This document shows, one piece after another, positions 40,817-48,619 of a DNA stretch of 64,000 bases. Made by a program: the position numbers and the translations under genes. This DNA is from Bradyrhizobium sp. 21 (GTDB lineage: Bacteria; Pseudomonadota; Alphaproteobacteria; Rhizobiales; Xanthobacteraceae). The stretch lies in assembly GCF_023073335.1 (NCBI RefSeq), contig NZ_JADPJG010000035.1:465447-529446 (forward strand), given 5' to 3'. Numbering within the stretch: the stretch's first letter is position 1; each line of letters opens with the position of its first letter. The notes under the pieces are model-generated. The model was not told where the DNA came from, made no database searches, and saw only the letters and a list, made by a program, of their open reading frames with translations.

Positions 40817-41974
40817 GTGTCGTTAACCAGAAATATCGATCTCTTGAGACGTCTGCCAAAGCTGGACGGATTGCGCTTGGCCGAGTTCGGCCGGAGCGCG
40901 GATGCGTCGAGCCCTCTGAAAGAGGTCACCGGTTTCGGCGACAATCCCGGAGACTTGCGCCTGTTCGCGTTCGTGCCGGCGCAGTTGCAGAAGCCGCGCG
41001 CGCTCGTCGTCGTGCTGCACGGCTGCGGCCAGACGGCAGCGGCTTACGACCTCGGTGCCGGATGGTCGACTCTCGCCGAGCACTACGGCTTTGCGCTGTT
41101 AATGCCCGAGCAGCAGCGCGCCAACAACGGCAACACCTGCTTCAACTGGTTCAATCCGGAAGACACCGCGCGGGACAGCGGCGAGGCGTGCTCGATTCGC
41201 GAGATGATCGCGCACATGATCGAAACGCATCGCATCGATCCCAGACGCATCTTCATCACGGGTCTGTCGGCCGGCGGCGGCATGACGTCGGTGATGCTCG
41301 CGACCTATCCTGAAGTCTTCGCGGCCGGCGCCGTCATTGCCGGGCTGCCCTATGGCATTGCCTCGAATCTGCGCGAGGCGCTGGACGGCATGTTTCATTC
41401 CCCGGCGCGTCCCGCGCGCGAGCTCGGCGATCTGGTGCGGCGGGCCTCGAATCATCGCGGACCGTGGCCGAGGATGTCGGTGTGGCACGGCAGCGCCGAC
41501 CGCACCGTCAATCCCGGCAATGCCAACGAGATCGTCAAGCAGTGGCTCGATCTGCACGATCTGCCTGACGTGCCGATGGCGGAGACCAAAGTCGACGGCT
41601 ATCCGCGCCAGGCCTGGTGGAACAAGGATGGCGAGACCCTTGTCGAGTCCTACGCCATCACCGACATGGCGCACGGCACGCCGCTCGGCCTTGCCGACAA
41701 CGACGAGCGCTATGGCGTCGAAGGCGCGTTCCTGATCGAGGCCGGCATCTCCTCGTCCTACCACATCGCAAAGTTCTTCGGCCTCACCGGCTGGATTGCC
41801 GACGCGAAGCCGGCAACGTCGAAGCCGGCGCTGACGTCCGCGCCGCATCTGGCACGCTCGATCCGCGCCGCGGTCGCCGAAGAGCGGGCCGAACCGGAGC
41901 GCGCGGAGGCCCGCGGCCTCGATCTCGGACAGATCATCACGCGCGCGCTCACCGCTGCGGGATTGATGAAGTAG
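40817..41974 (+). CDS. PHB-depolymerase-family esterase
   Basis: 385-residue alpha/beta hydrolase of the Esterase_PHB/LpqC type. The oxyanion HGCGQ is in VVVLHGCGQTAAAYD, the lipase box is GLSAGGGM with Ser near 160, and the later Asp (HGSADRTV) and His (MAHGTPL) complete the triad. No clear signal peptide is visible, although such enzymes are often exported; the N-terminus (SLTRNIDLLRRLPKLDG) is amphipathic. The start is GTG with GGGAG five bases upstream. A C-terminal Ala/Glu-rich tail is followed by LDLGQIITRALTAAGLMK. It may act on polyhydroxyalkanoate oligomers or feruloyl esters; not decidable here. Confidence 0.87.
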   Translation: MSLTRNIDLLRRLPKLDGLRLAEFGRSADASSPLKEVTGFGDNPGDLRLFAFVPAQLQKPRALVVVLHGCGQTAAAYDLGAGWSTLAEHYGFALLMPEQQRANNGNTCFNWFNPEDTARDSGEACSIREMIAHMIETHRIDPRRIFITGLSAGGGMTSVMLATYPEVFAAGAVIAGLPYGIASNLREALDGMFHSPARPARELGDLVRRASNHRGPWPRMSVWHGSADRTVNPGNANEIVKQWLDLHDLPDVPMAETKVDGYPRQAWWNKDGETLVESYAITDMAHGTPLGLADNDERYGVEGAFLIEAGISSSYHIAKFFGLTGWIADAKPATSKPALTSAPHLARSIRAAVAEERAEPERAEARGLDLGQIITRALTAAGLMK

Positions 41975-41979
41975 TTTTC

Positions 41980-42005
41980 GTCGTCCCGGCCTTCGCCGGG
42001 ACGAC
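41980..42005. terminator. bidirectional hairpin between convergent genes
   Basis: GTCGTCCCGGC and GCCGGGACGAC form a perfect 11-bp stem with a CTTC loop, six bases after the esterase stop; GCGTTTTT follows within ten bases. The same hairpin sequence forms the ends of the longer repeats at 37231 and 45416, so this is probably a single-ended member of that repeat family reused as a terminator. Confidence 0.65.
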
Positions 42006-42045
42006 AGTGGCGTTTTTGGCTAACCCTACTCCAGCGCCATCGACG

Positions 42046-42348
42046 CTACGCCGTCGCGTCAATCACCTCGATCGGCGTCGCCGTCACCTCGCCGCCGGCG
42101 ACCTTTCGCGTCATCTCCTGATAGACCTTGAAGAACTCGCGCGATTGCAGCGCTTTTTGCGCGGCATCGTCGCTGACGCTGGCGAGATGGAAATAGCTGC
42201 CATTGTCGCGGTTCTTCAGGACGCGATAGCCGATCCGTCCCTTGAGCTCCGGATCGCCGTCGATCGCCTTGACGAAGCGGCCGATCTCCTGGTGCCAGGC
42301 TTCCGGCGTGCCGTTCTTGAATTCGTATCGGATCATGAAGTGCTTCAT
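42046..42348 (-). CDS. small ABM-like (ferredoxin-fold) protein
   Basis: 100-residue soluble protein with a probable dimeric alpha+beta barrel fold: strands MKHFMIRYEFKNG, RIGYRVLKN and SYFHLASVSD alternate with helices (TPEAWHQEIGRFVKAID, AAQKALQSREFFKVYQEM). This is the pattern of antibiotic-biosynthesis monooxygenase (ABM) proteins, here weakly matched. AGGGAGCGTCAC precedes the ATG. It is divergent from an HxlR regulator over a region with a repeated 9-mer, so it is probably its target and may deal with quinones or reactive electrophiles. Function is inferred from context only. Confidence 0.7.
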   Translation of the reverse strand: MKHFMIRYEFKNGTPEAWHQEIGRFVKAIDGDPELKGRIGYRVLKNRDNGSYFHLASVSDDAAQKALQSREFFKVYQEMTRKVAGGEVTATPIEVIDATA

Positions 42349-42405
42349 GTGACGCTCCCTGTTCGCGTTGTGCGTCATCATCTGCGTTCTGGATACGATC
42401 CTGCA

Positions 42406-42432
42406 AGTATGGACAAAATTGATAGTATGGAC
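42406..42432. promoter_or_regulatory. direct repeat AGTATGGAC, candidate HxlR operator
   Basis: AGTATGGAC at 42406-42414 is repeated exactly at 42424-42432, 18 bases start to start, so both lie on almost the same helix face. It is in the AT-rich middle of the 194-bp divergent region, 57 bases from the ABM-like gene start and about 110 from the HxlR start. Confidence 0.5.
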
Positions 42433-42463
42433 TTTTTCGGCGTCGCTCCTATGCTCGGCCAAA

Positions 42464-42518
42464 GCGTTTTCGAGCGAAGTGGATACCGGTTCGCGTGAAG
42501 AAAACGCGTCAAAACAAA
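42464..42518. repeat. 55-bp dispersed repeat, copy 2, in the HxlR leader
   Basis: Begins GCGTTTTCGAGCGAAGTGGA and ends AAAACGCGTCAAAACAA, matching 22071-22125. It stops 24 bases before the HxlR start codon, so it forms most of that gene's 5' leader. Its GCGTTTT/AAAACGC ends could fold the leader RNA. Confidence 0.7.
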
Positions 42519-42542
42519 AAGCTCGCATATGGAGGAAACGAC

Positions 42543-42911
42543 ATGGCGAAGACAGTCCCCGCGCGCAACTGTCCGGTCGCGGCCTTTCAGAAGATGATCA
42601 GCGGCAAGTACAAGCTGCGTATCGTCTGGGACCTCAAGGACGGCCCGCGCCGCTACGGCGAGATCAGGACCGGCCTGTTGCGAGGCACGGAAGGCAGCGC
42701 GGAGGTCACCCCGCGCGTGCTCAGCCGCGAATTGAAGGCGCTGACGGCGAGCGGCCTGATCGACCGCAAGGATTTCGGCGAGGTGCCGCCCAAGGTCGAG
42801 TATCGCCTGACGCGGAAAGGAAAGAGTTTTGTGCCCGTCGTCGCCGCGATCCGCGAATGGGGCGACCGCAACCTGAGCCAGCCCGCAGCGTTCGCAGACG
42901 CCGCGGAATAG
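42543..42911 (+). CDS. HxlR-family transcriptional regulator
   Basis: 122-residue winged-helix regulator. CPVAAFQKMISGKYKLRIVWDLKDGPRRYGEI is the HxlR signature; Cys11 (ARNCPV) is at the position that senses thiol-reactive compounds in YodB/HypR-type members. The recognition helix is EVTPRVLSRELKALTASG, and the wing is FGEVPPKVEYRLTRKG. GGAGGAAACGAC decides the ATG at 42543; an in-frame ATG 48 bases upstream lies in the dispersed repeat. It probably controls itself and the divergent ABM-like gene, responding to quinones, aldehydes or oxidants. The effector is inferred from the family. Confidence 0.92.
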   Translation: MAKTVPARNCPVAAFQKMISGKYKLRIVWDLKDGPRRYGEIRTGLLRGTEGSAEVTPRVLSRELKALTASGLIDRKDFGEVPPKVEYRLTRKGKSFVPVVAAIREWGDRNLSQPAAFADAAE

Positions 42912-42914
42912 GCG

Positions 42915-43640
42915 CTACATCTCGCCGGTGATGAACGGATTGGTCATCCGCTCCTGGCCGATGCTCGAGCCCGCGCCATGGCCGCAGATGAAGCCGACAT
43001 CGTCGCCGAGCGGCAGCAGCTTGGTCTTGATCGAATTGATCAGCGTGGCGTGACTGCCGCCGGGCAGATCGGTGCGTCCGACCGAGCCGGCAAACAGCAC
43101 GTCGCCGACATGGGCAAAGCGCAAATCCTTGTTGAAGAACACCACGCTGCCCGGCGAATGGCCGGGGCAGTGATAAATGTCGAACTTGAGATCGCCGATC
43201 GAGACGGTGTCGCCCTCGTCGAGCCAGCGGTCCGGCTCGAAATTGCGACCCCCCGTCATGCCGAAGCGGGCGCCGCTCTCGACCACGTTGTCGAGCAGGA
43301 ATTTGTCCGCGGCATGCGGCCCCTCGATCGGCACCTTCAGCGCATCGCGCAATTCGGCCGCGCCGCCGACATGATCAATATGGCCGTGGGTCAGCCAGAT
43401 CTTCTCCACGGTGACGCCGGTCTGCTTGATCGCCTCAAGGATCTTCGGCACGTCGCCGCCGGGATCGATCACCACGGCCTTCTTGGAAGGCTCGTCCCAG
43501 ATGATGGTGCAGTTCTGCTCGAACAGCGTCACGGGGACGATGATCGCGCCGGCCTTGGCAGGTGCGGATTCGGCATGTGCGGATTCGGCTTGCGAGGATT
43601 CGACTTGCGAGGATTCCTGGGTGTCATTTTGCTCGGTCAT
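42915..43640 (-). CDS. MBL-fold metallohydrolase (glyoxalase II-like) with a repetitive N-terminus
   Basis: 241 residues. The core (from about 32) has the metallo-beta-lactamase motif THGHIDHVGGA, the downstream His in CPGHSPGSV, Asp in HVGDVLFAGS and the final His in ICGHGAGS, so both Zn sites are complete. It resembles YcbL/GloB-like hydrolases acting on glutathione thioesters. Residues about 5-30 are an acidic Ser/Glu/Ala run (ESSQVESSQAESAHAESAP) encoded by a 15-base tandem repeat, absent from usual members and probably disordered. The ATG at 43640 was chosen; one 27 bases upstream is possible. Its stop is four bases from the convergent HxlR stop. Confidence 0.87.
   Translation of the reverse strand: MTEQNDTQESSQVESSQAESAHAESAPAKAGAIIVPVTLFEQNCTIIWDEPSKKAVVIDPGGDVPKILEAIKQTGVTVEKIWLTHGHIDHVGGAAELRDALKVPIEGPHAADKFLLDNVVESGARFGMTGGRNFEPDRWLDEGDTVSIGDLKFDIYHCPGHSPGSVVFFNKDLRFAHVGDVLFAGSVGRTDLPGGSHATLINSIKTKLLPLGDDVGFICGHGAGSSIGQERMTNPFITGEM
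43556..43615. repeat. 15-bp coding tandem repeat in the MBL gene
   Basis: About four imperfect 15-base units of the form GCGGATTCGGCTTGC or GAGGATTCGACTTGC, giving five-residue repeats of the ESAxA/ESSQx type on the minus strand. Such repeats change length by slipped mispairing without shifting the frame. Confidence 0.7.
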
Positions 43641-43811
43641 GGGCCTCACAATGCCGATTTTTGCCATGCCGCCAAGCAAAAGATTCGTGCCGGGCCTGGG
43701 GAACATGCACCTCGGCCGTCACACGGACGCCCCATTTCGCTTCCCGGTTTGAACCGGGACGTTCCTTCCGCGTTCTCTCGCGCAAGGTCAATTCAGGGCG
43801 GTATCTCCGGC

Positions 43812-45413
43812 ATGGCTCAGGGCGGCGGGAATTGGTGGCGCGACGGCATCTTCTATCAGATCTATCCGCGCTCTTTTCAGGACAGCGACGGTGATGGCGT
43901 CGGCGATCTCGCCGGCATTTTGCAGCGGCTGCCTTATGTGACATCGCTCGGCGTCGACGCGATCTGGCTGTCGCCGATCTTCCCCTCGCCGATGGCTGAT
44001 TTCGGCTACGACATCTCCGACTATACCGGCATCGAGCCGCTGTTCGGCACGATGGAGGATTTCGATGCGCTGCTCACGGCCGCGCATGACAACGGCCTCA
44101 AGCTGATCCTCGACCTCGTGCCCAACCACACCTCGGACCAGCATCCCTGGTTCGCCGAGAGCCGTGCCTCGCGCGACAACCCCAAGCGCGACTGGTACGT
44201 CTGGCGCGATCCGGGCCCCGACGGCGGCGTGCCGAACAATTGGCTGTCCGAATTCGGCGGCAGCGCGTGGCAGTTCGAGGAGACGACAGGCCAATATTAT
44301 TACCACGCCTTCCTGGCCCAGCAGCCCGACCTGAACTGGCGCAATCCCGATGTCCGCGCCGCGATCTACGACGTGATGCGGTTCTGGCTGGAGAAGGGCG
44401 TCGACGGCTTTCGCGTCGACGTGATCTGGCACCTGATCAAGGATGCCGAGTTCCGCGACAATCCGCAAAACCCGCATTATGTCGAGGGCCGGCCGCCGAA
44501 CGAAAAAATCCTCACGCAATATTCCACCGACCAGCCGGAGGTGCATGACGTCATCGCCGAGATGCGGCGCGTCACCGACGCGTATGAGGCCCGCGTGCTG
44601 ATCGGCGAGGTCTATCTGCCGCTGCATCGGCTCATGGCCTATTACGGCAACGATCTCACCGGCGCGCAGATGCCGTTCAATTTCGCGCTGCTCTCGACGT
44701 TCTGGAGCGCGCGCTCGATCGAGAAGATCATCGATGATTACGAGAAGGCGCTGCCGAAAGGCGCCTGGCCGAACTGGGTGCTCGGCAATCACGATCGTCC
44801 GCGCGTGGCAAGCCGCGTCGGGCCCGAGCAGGCCCGCGTCGCCGCCATGCTGCTGCTGACGCTGCGTGGCACGCCGACGCTCTATTACGGCGACGAGATT
44901 GGCATGCATCAGCTCGCGATCGCGCCCGAGGACGTGCGCGACCCCTTCGAGAAGAACGTGCCCGGCATCGGTGTCGGCCGCGACGGCTGCCGCACGCCGA
45001 TGCAATGGGATTCCTCCGGCTTCGGCGGCTTCTCGGGCGTCAAGCCGTGGTTGCCGCTGCCCGAGGATCACATCCATGAGAACGTCGTCAATCTCGAGGC
45101 CGATTCGCGCTCGATCCTCGCGCTGTACAAGCGCCTGATCACGTTGCGGAAGACATGCAAGCCGCTGGTCTCGGGCGACTATCACCCGATCGCGGCGCAA
45201 GGCGATCTGCTGATCTATCGCCGCGAGGCCGAGGGCAGGGCGGTGATCGTGGTGCTCAATCTCGGCTCCGAGCCGATCGCCGTCACCACCAGCGCGATCA
45301 GGTTCGGCAGCGAGATATTGCTGTCGACATTCCTGGATCGGGAGGGCGAGCGGCTGGAGGGCGTGCTGGATTTGCGCGGGAATGAGGGCGTGATCATCGC
45401 GCCACCCGCTTAG
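43812..45413 (+). CDS. GH13 alpha-glucosidase (oligo-1,6-/alpha-glucosidase type)
   Basis: 533-residue cytoplasmic GH13 enzyme. It opens WWRDGIFYQIYPRSFQDSDGDGVGDLAGI, typical of alpha-glucosidases. The catalytic residues are Asp203 (DGFRVDVIW, nucleophile), Glu266 (LIGEVYL, acid/base) and Asp328 (VLGNHDRP). DLVPNHTSDQHPWF and TPMQWD support the oligosaccharide-specific subfamily (GH13_23-like). It releases glucose from short alpha-glucans, or transglycosylates. The start is ATG before AQGGG with a weak ribosome site. It converges on another GH13 gene across a dispersed repeat. Together with storage genes nearby this suggests intracellular glucan or trehalose turnover. Confidence 0.92.
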   Translation: MAQGGGNWWRDGIFYQIYPRSFQDSDGDGVGDLAGILQRLPYVTSLGVDAIWLSPIFPSPMADFGYDISDYTGIEPLFGTMEDFDALLTAAHDNGLKLILDLVPNHTSDQHPWFAESRASRDNPKRDWYVWRDPGPDGGVPNNWLSEFGGSAWQFEETTGQYYYHAFLAQQPDLNWRNPDVRAAIYDVMRFWLEKGVDGFRVDVIWHLIKDAEFRDNPQNPHYVEGRPPNEKILTQYSTDQPEVHDVIAEMRRVTDAYEARVLIGEVYLPLHRLMAYYGNDLTGAQMPFNFALLSTFWSARSIEKIIDDYEKALPKGAWPNWVLGNHDRPRVASRVGPEQARVAAMLLLTLRGTPTLYYGDEIGMHQLAIAPEDVRDPFEKNVPGIGVGRDGCRTPMQWDSSGFGGFSGVKPWLPLPEDHIHENVVNLEADSRSILALYKRLITLRKTCKPLVSGDYHPIAAQGDLLIYRREAEGRAVIVVLNLGSEPIAVTTSAIRFGSEILLSTFLDREGERLEGVLDLRGNEGVIIAPPA

Positions 45414-45415
45414 CC

Positions 45416-45547
45416 GTCGTCCTGGACAAGCGAAGCGCAGATCCAGGACCCATTACCACGGCAAATGGTTTGGCGAAGATTCGTGGTTACTGCCTGCGCG
45501 CCACAACGACCTTTGGGGTAATGGGTCCTGGCTTTCGCCAGGACGAC
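45416..45547. repeat. 132-bp palindrome-ended dispersed repeat, copy 2
   Basis: Outer arms GTCGTCCTGG (45416-45425) and CCAGGACGAC (45538-45547) and inner arms AGGACCCATTACC/GGTAATGGGTCCT are inverted. The interior TTTGGCGAAGATTCGTGG matches the minus-strand interior of the element at 37231-37348. It starts two bases after the GH13 stop and ends five before the convergent GH13 stop, so it is the only sequence available to terminate both genes. Confidence 0.7.
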
Positions 45548-45551
45548 AAGT

Positions 45552-47249
45552 TCACCCCGGATGCTTGTTGCGCCGCACCGTCTCGTCGATGTCGCTCCGC
45601 TTCAGCAAATAATCCAGCCCGCCGACGCGATACCAGCGATAGCCGTACGGCTCCAGCACGATGCGGTGCTGGCCGCGCTTGTCGGCGTGGCTGTGATCCT
45701 CCGCTAGCAGGTTGATGAGATGCTCGCCGGCATCATCAGGCAGGCCCACGGAAAATGCGATCTCGCGCGGCTTCTCGTCGAGATTGTGCACGAACAGCAC
45801 GGAATTGTTACGCCAGTCGTAGCGCATGATGAACACGGCGGGATCGCGCGTCGGGATGATGGCGAAATCGCCCCAGCCGATCTCCGGCACCTCCTTGCGC
45901 ATGCGGACGATACGCTCGGTCCAGTTCAGCATGGAATCGGGATCGCGCCGCTGTTTGGCGACGTTGACGTGCTCGAAGCCGTAAGGCCCCTGGTCGATGA
46001 CGGGGCATGCCGGCTTGTCGCTCTTGGTGAAACCGCCATGGGGCTCAGTGGACCATTGCATCGGCGTGCGCGCGCAATTGCGCTCGGGCAGCGCCAGATC
46101 ATCGCCCATTGCGATCTCGTCGCCATAGCGGATCACGGGCGTTCCCGGCAGCGTGCACATCAGGCTGTAGGCGAGCTCGAGCCGCCGGCGGTCGCCGCCC
46201 AGCATCGGCGCGAGACGGCGGCGGATGCCGCGGTCGTAGAGCTGCATGTCCTTGTCGGGACCGAAGCGTTTGAAGACGATGTCGCGCTGGGCCTTGGTCA
46301 ATCGTCCCAGATCGAGCTCGTCGTGATTGCGCAGGAACAGGCCCCATTGTGCCGCGGCCGGCCGCGGCTTGGTCGCCTTCAGCGATTTCGCCAGCGGGCG
46401 CGAATCGCCGGATGCCAGCGCATAGAACAGATGCTGGTTGACGTGGAAGTTGAACATCATGTGCATGCGGTCGCCATCACGGCCGAAATATTCCATGTCG
46501 GTCTCCGGCAGCACGTTGGCTTCGGCGAGGATGATGGCGTCGCCTTGCCGCCATTGCAGGAATTCGCGGAACGCGCGCAGCATGTCATATTGCTCGACAG
46601 GCTTCCTCACCTTCGCGCCCTTGGTCGCAATGATGAAGGGCACCGCATCCATGCGGAAGCCGGAGACGCCGAGCTGGATCCAGAAGCCCATGATCTTGAG
46701 GATCTCGGCCTGCACGTGCGGGTTCGAGGTGTTGAGGTCCGGCTGGAAATCGTAGAAGCGATGGAAGTAATAGGCGCCCGCTTCCTTGTCGCGTGTCCAT
46801 GTCGATTTCTGCACGCCGGGAAACACCATGCCCTTGTTGGCATTGGCCGGCTTCTTGTCGGACCACACATACCAGTCGCGGTAGGGCGAGCTCTTGTCGC
46901 GCCGGGCTTCCTTGAACCAGTGGTGCTGGTCGGAGGTGTGGTTGACCACGAGGTCGATGATGACACGGATGCCGCGCTGCTTGCAGCCATGGGTGAACTC
47001 GACGAAGTCGCCAAGCGTGCCGTAGCGGGAATCGACGCTGTAATAGTCAGCGATGTCGTAGCCGTCGTCGCGGCCCGGCGAGGTCTGGAACGGCATCAGC
47101 CAGATCGTGGTGATGCCGAGCCCGTGCAGATAATCGAGCCGGCGCAGCAGCCCCTTGAAATCGCCGACGCCGTCGCCGTTGGCGTCCATATAGGTGCCGA
47201 CGGAGAGGCAATAGATGATAGCGTTCTTGTACCAGAGATCGTCGATCAT
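45552..47249 (-). CDS. GH13 alpha-amylase-family protein (trehalose synthase/maltosyltransferase-like)
   Basis: 565 residues. It opens LWYKNAIIYCLSVGTYMDANGDGVGDF; the usual start in trehalose synthase (TreS) is WYKxAVFYEVHVRSF, here with CLSV. The catalytic residues are Asp201 (GFRMDAVPF), Glu243 (LAEANVLP) and Asp310 (FLRNHDELDL), all in TreS-like context. GTPVIRYGDEIAMGDDLALPERN and RTPMQW also match TreS. The protein lacks the C-terminal maltokinase of some homologues. It may interconvert maltose and trehalose or act as a related glucosyltransferase; the altered N-terminus makes exact activity uncertain. Confidence 0.88.
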   Translation of the reverse strand: MIDDLWYKNAIIYCLSVGTYMDANGDGVGDFKGLLRRLDYLHGLGITTIWLMPFQTSPGRDDGYDIADYYSVDSRYGTLGDFVEFTHGCKQRGIRVIIDLVVNHTSDQHHWFKEARRDKSSPYRDWYVWSDKKPANANKGMVFPGVQKSTWTRDKEAGAYYFHRFYDFQPDLNTSNPHVQAEILKIMGFWIQLGVSGFRMDAVPFIIATKGAKVRKPVEQYDMLRAFREFLQWRQGDAIILAEANVLPETDMEYFGRDGDRMHMMFNFHVNQHLFYALASGDSRPLAKSLKATKPRPAAAQWGLFLRNHDELDLGRLTKAQRDIVFKRFGPDKDMQLYDRGIRRRLAPMLGGDRRRLELAYSLMCTLPGTPVIRYGDEIAMGDDLALPERNCARTPMQWSTEPHGGFTKSDKPACPVIDQGPYGFEHVNVAKQRRDPDSMLNWTERIVRMRKEVPEIGWGDFAIIPTRDPAVFIMRYDWRNNSVLFVHNLDEKPREIAFSVGLPDDAGEHLINLLAEDHSHADKRGQHRIVLEPYGYRWYRVGGLDYLLKRSDIDETVRRNKHPG

Positions 47250-47376
47250 GGCGGGGCAGCCTCATGGGTCCGCCCGCGACCTCCGGCGGCTGCGTGATAA
47301 GTGCGAGGGGAGAGGGAGGTTCCCGGCCCATCTTCGCCGGGACGACACTGGGGATGGAATCGGCTATCCTCCTTCC

Positions 47377-47865
47377 ATGGACAATTCCGCCCGCATCGCC
47401 CTGGTGCCGCCGCCCGACCGCCGTCAATCCGAGACGGCGCTGGCGATCGCGCGCGGCACAGCGCGGTTGCTCCGCTCGCTCGGCTTCACCTGTGTCAGCG
47501 AATTGCCGCTGCCCTCGGGCCGGCGCGCCGATCTCGTGGCGCTGAACGAGCGCGGCGAGATCTGGATCGTCGAGATCAAGTCGTCGGTGGAGGATCTGCG
47601 CGCCGACCAGAAATGGCACGAATACCGCGCCCATTGCGATCGGCTGTTCTTTGCCTTCACGCAGGATCTGCCTTGCGAGATCTTTCCGCAAGATACCGGC
47701 CTGATCATCGCCGACGCCTATGGCGCGCACCTGCAGTGCGAGGCACCCGAGCACAAGCTCGCTGCGGCCACGCGCAAGCAGATGACGGTGCGTTTCGCGA
47801 TGGCGGCGGCGCTGAGGATCAACCGCCTGGTCGATCCGCAAGGTCATGCGGATTTTTGGGAATGA
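47377..47865 (+). CDS. mmcB: MmcB-family DNA repair protein
   Basis: 162-residue protein of the alphaproteobacterial MmcB family (PF06319). The core is a PD-(D/E)XK-like fold: SETALAIARGTARLLRSLGF, then SGRRADLVALNERGEIWIVEIKSSVEDLRADQKW, in which the Asp and the E-I-K carry the nuclease-type signature. In Caulobacter MmcB is linked to SOS-dependent response to mitomycin-C crosslinks. No clear LexA box was recognised upstream by eye. It is divergent from the TreS-like gene with 127 bases between. Confidence 0.87.
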   Translation: MDNSARIALVPPPDRRQSETALAIARGTARLLRSLGFTCVSELPLPSGRRADLVALNERGEIWIVEIKSSVEDLRADQKWHEYRAHCDRLFFAFTQDLPCEIFPQDTGLIIADAYGAHLQCEAPEHKLAAATRKQMTVRFAMAAALRINRLVDPQGHADFWE

Positions 47866-47869
47866 TTTC

Positions 47870-47954
47870 GTAGGGTGGGTTAGCGTAGCGTAACCCACCA
47901 TTTTTGCCGTCGCACGAGAAAAGGTGGATTACGCCTTCGGCTAATCCACCCTAC
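47870..47954. repeat. GTAGGGTGG-type inverted repeat, copy 2
   Basis: Left arm 47870-47899 (GTAGGGTGGGTTAGCGTAGC...) and right arm 47923-47954 are inverted and match the element at 5284-5373, with the arms in the same order but the spacer different. It lies between the converging mmcB and regR genes, the same context as copy 1. Confidence 0.75.
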
Positions 47955-47961
47955 GGAACCG

Positions 47962-48516
47962 TCACCTTGGCGCGCGCTTGGCCAGGATCCGCTGCAACGT
48001 GCGGCGGTGCATGTTCAGCCGCCGCGCCGTCTCCGAGACGTTGCGGTTGCACATCTCGTAGATGCGCTGGATGTGTTCCCAGCGCACGCGGTCGGCCGAC
48101 ATCGGGTTCGCCGGCAGCTCGGATTTGTCCGTCCCGGTCGACAGCAGCGCGGCGACGACGTCATCGGCGTCCGCGGGCTTCGAGAGATAATCGATTGCGC
48201 CCATCTTCACCGCAGTGACGGCGGTGGCGATGTTGCCATAGCCGGTCAGCACGATCGCGCGGGCATCGGGCCGCTTCTTCTTCAGCGCCGAGACCACGTC
48301 GAGGCCGTTGCCGTCGCCGAGCCGCAGATCGACCACGGCGAAGGCCGGCGCCGCCTTGCCGATCTGTGCGAGGCCATCCGAAACGGTGTCACACGATGTC
48401 ACCGCAAAGCCGCGCGTTTCCATGGCGCGCGACAACCGCTCCAGGAACGGCTTGTCGTCCTCCACGATGAGAAGCGAGCGGTCGGTCTGTTCGTTCAGTT
48501 CGGCGATGGCGTTCAA
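47962..48516 (-). CDS. regR: redox response regulator RegR (ActR/PrrA/RegA family)
   Basis: 184-residue regulator. The receiver domain (about 12-125) has Glu19-Asp20-Asp21, phosphoacceptor Asp63 (VVDLRLGDG) and Lys113 (LSKP). After a linker, the Fis-type helix-turn-helix NVSETARRLNMHRRTLQRILAKR ends the protein, the almost invariant C-terminus of the RegA/PrrA/ActR family. In Bradyrhizobium RegR activates fixR-nifA and many other genes under low oxygen. regS lies upstream on the same strand, 103 bases away. Confidence 0.95.
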   Translation of the reverse strand: MNAIAELNEQTDRSLLIVEDDKPFLERLSRAMETRGFAVTSCDTVSDGLAQIGKAAPAFAVVDLRLGDGNGLDVVSALKKKRPDARAIVLTGYGNIATAVTAVKMGAIDYLSKPADADDVVAALLSTGTDKSELPANPMSADRVRWEHIQRIYEMCNRNVSETARRLNMHRRTLQRILAKRAPR

Positions 48517-48619
48517 GGTGTTGTCCTTTTTCCAGCGCTTCTACATATGGCGTCGCAATCGGACGGTGCCAAGGCCGCCAATAGTCGATCGGCCCGGTCG
48601 TGCGACGCAAGGTCGCGGC

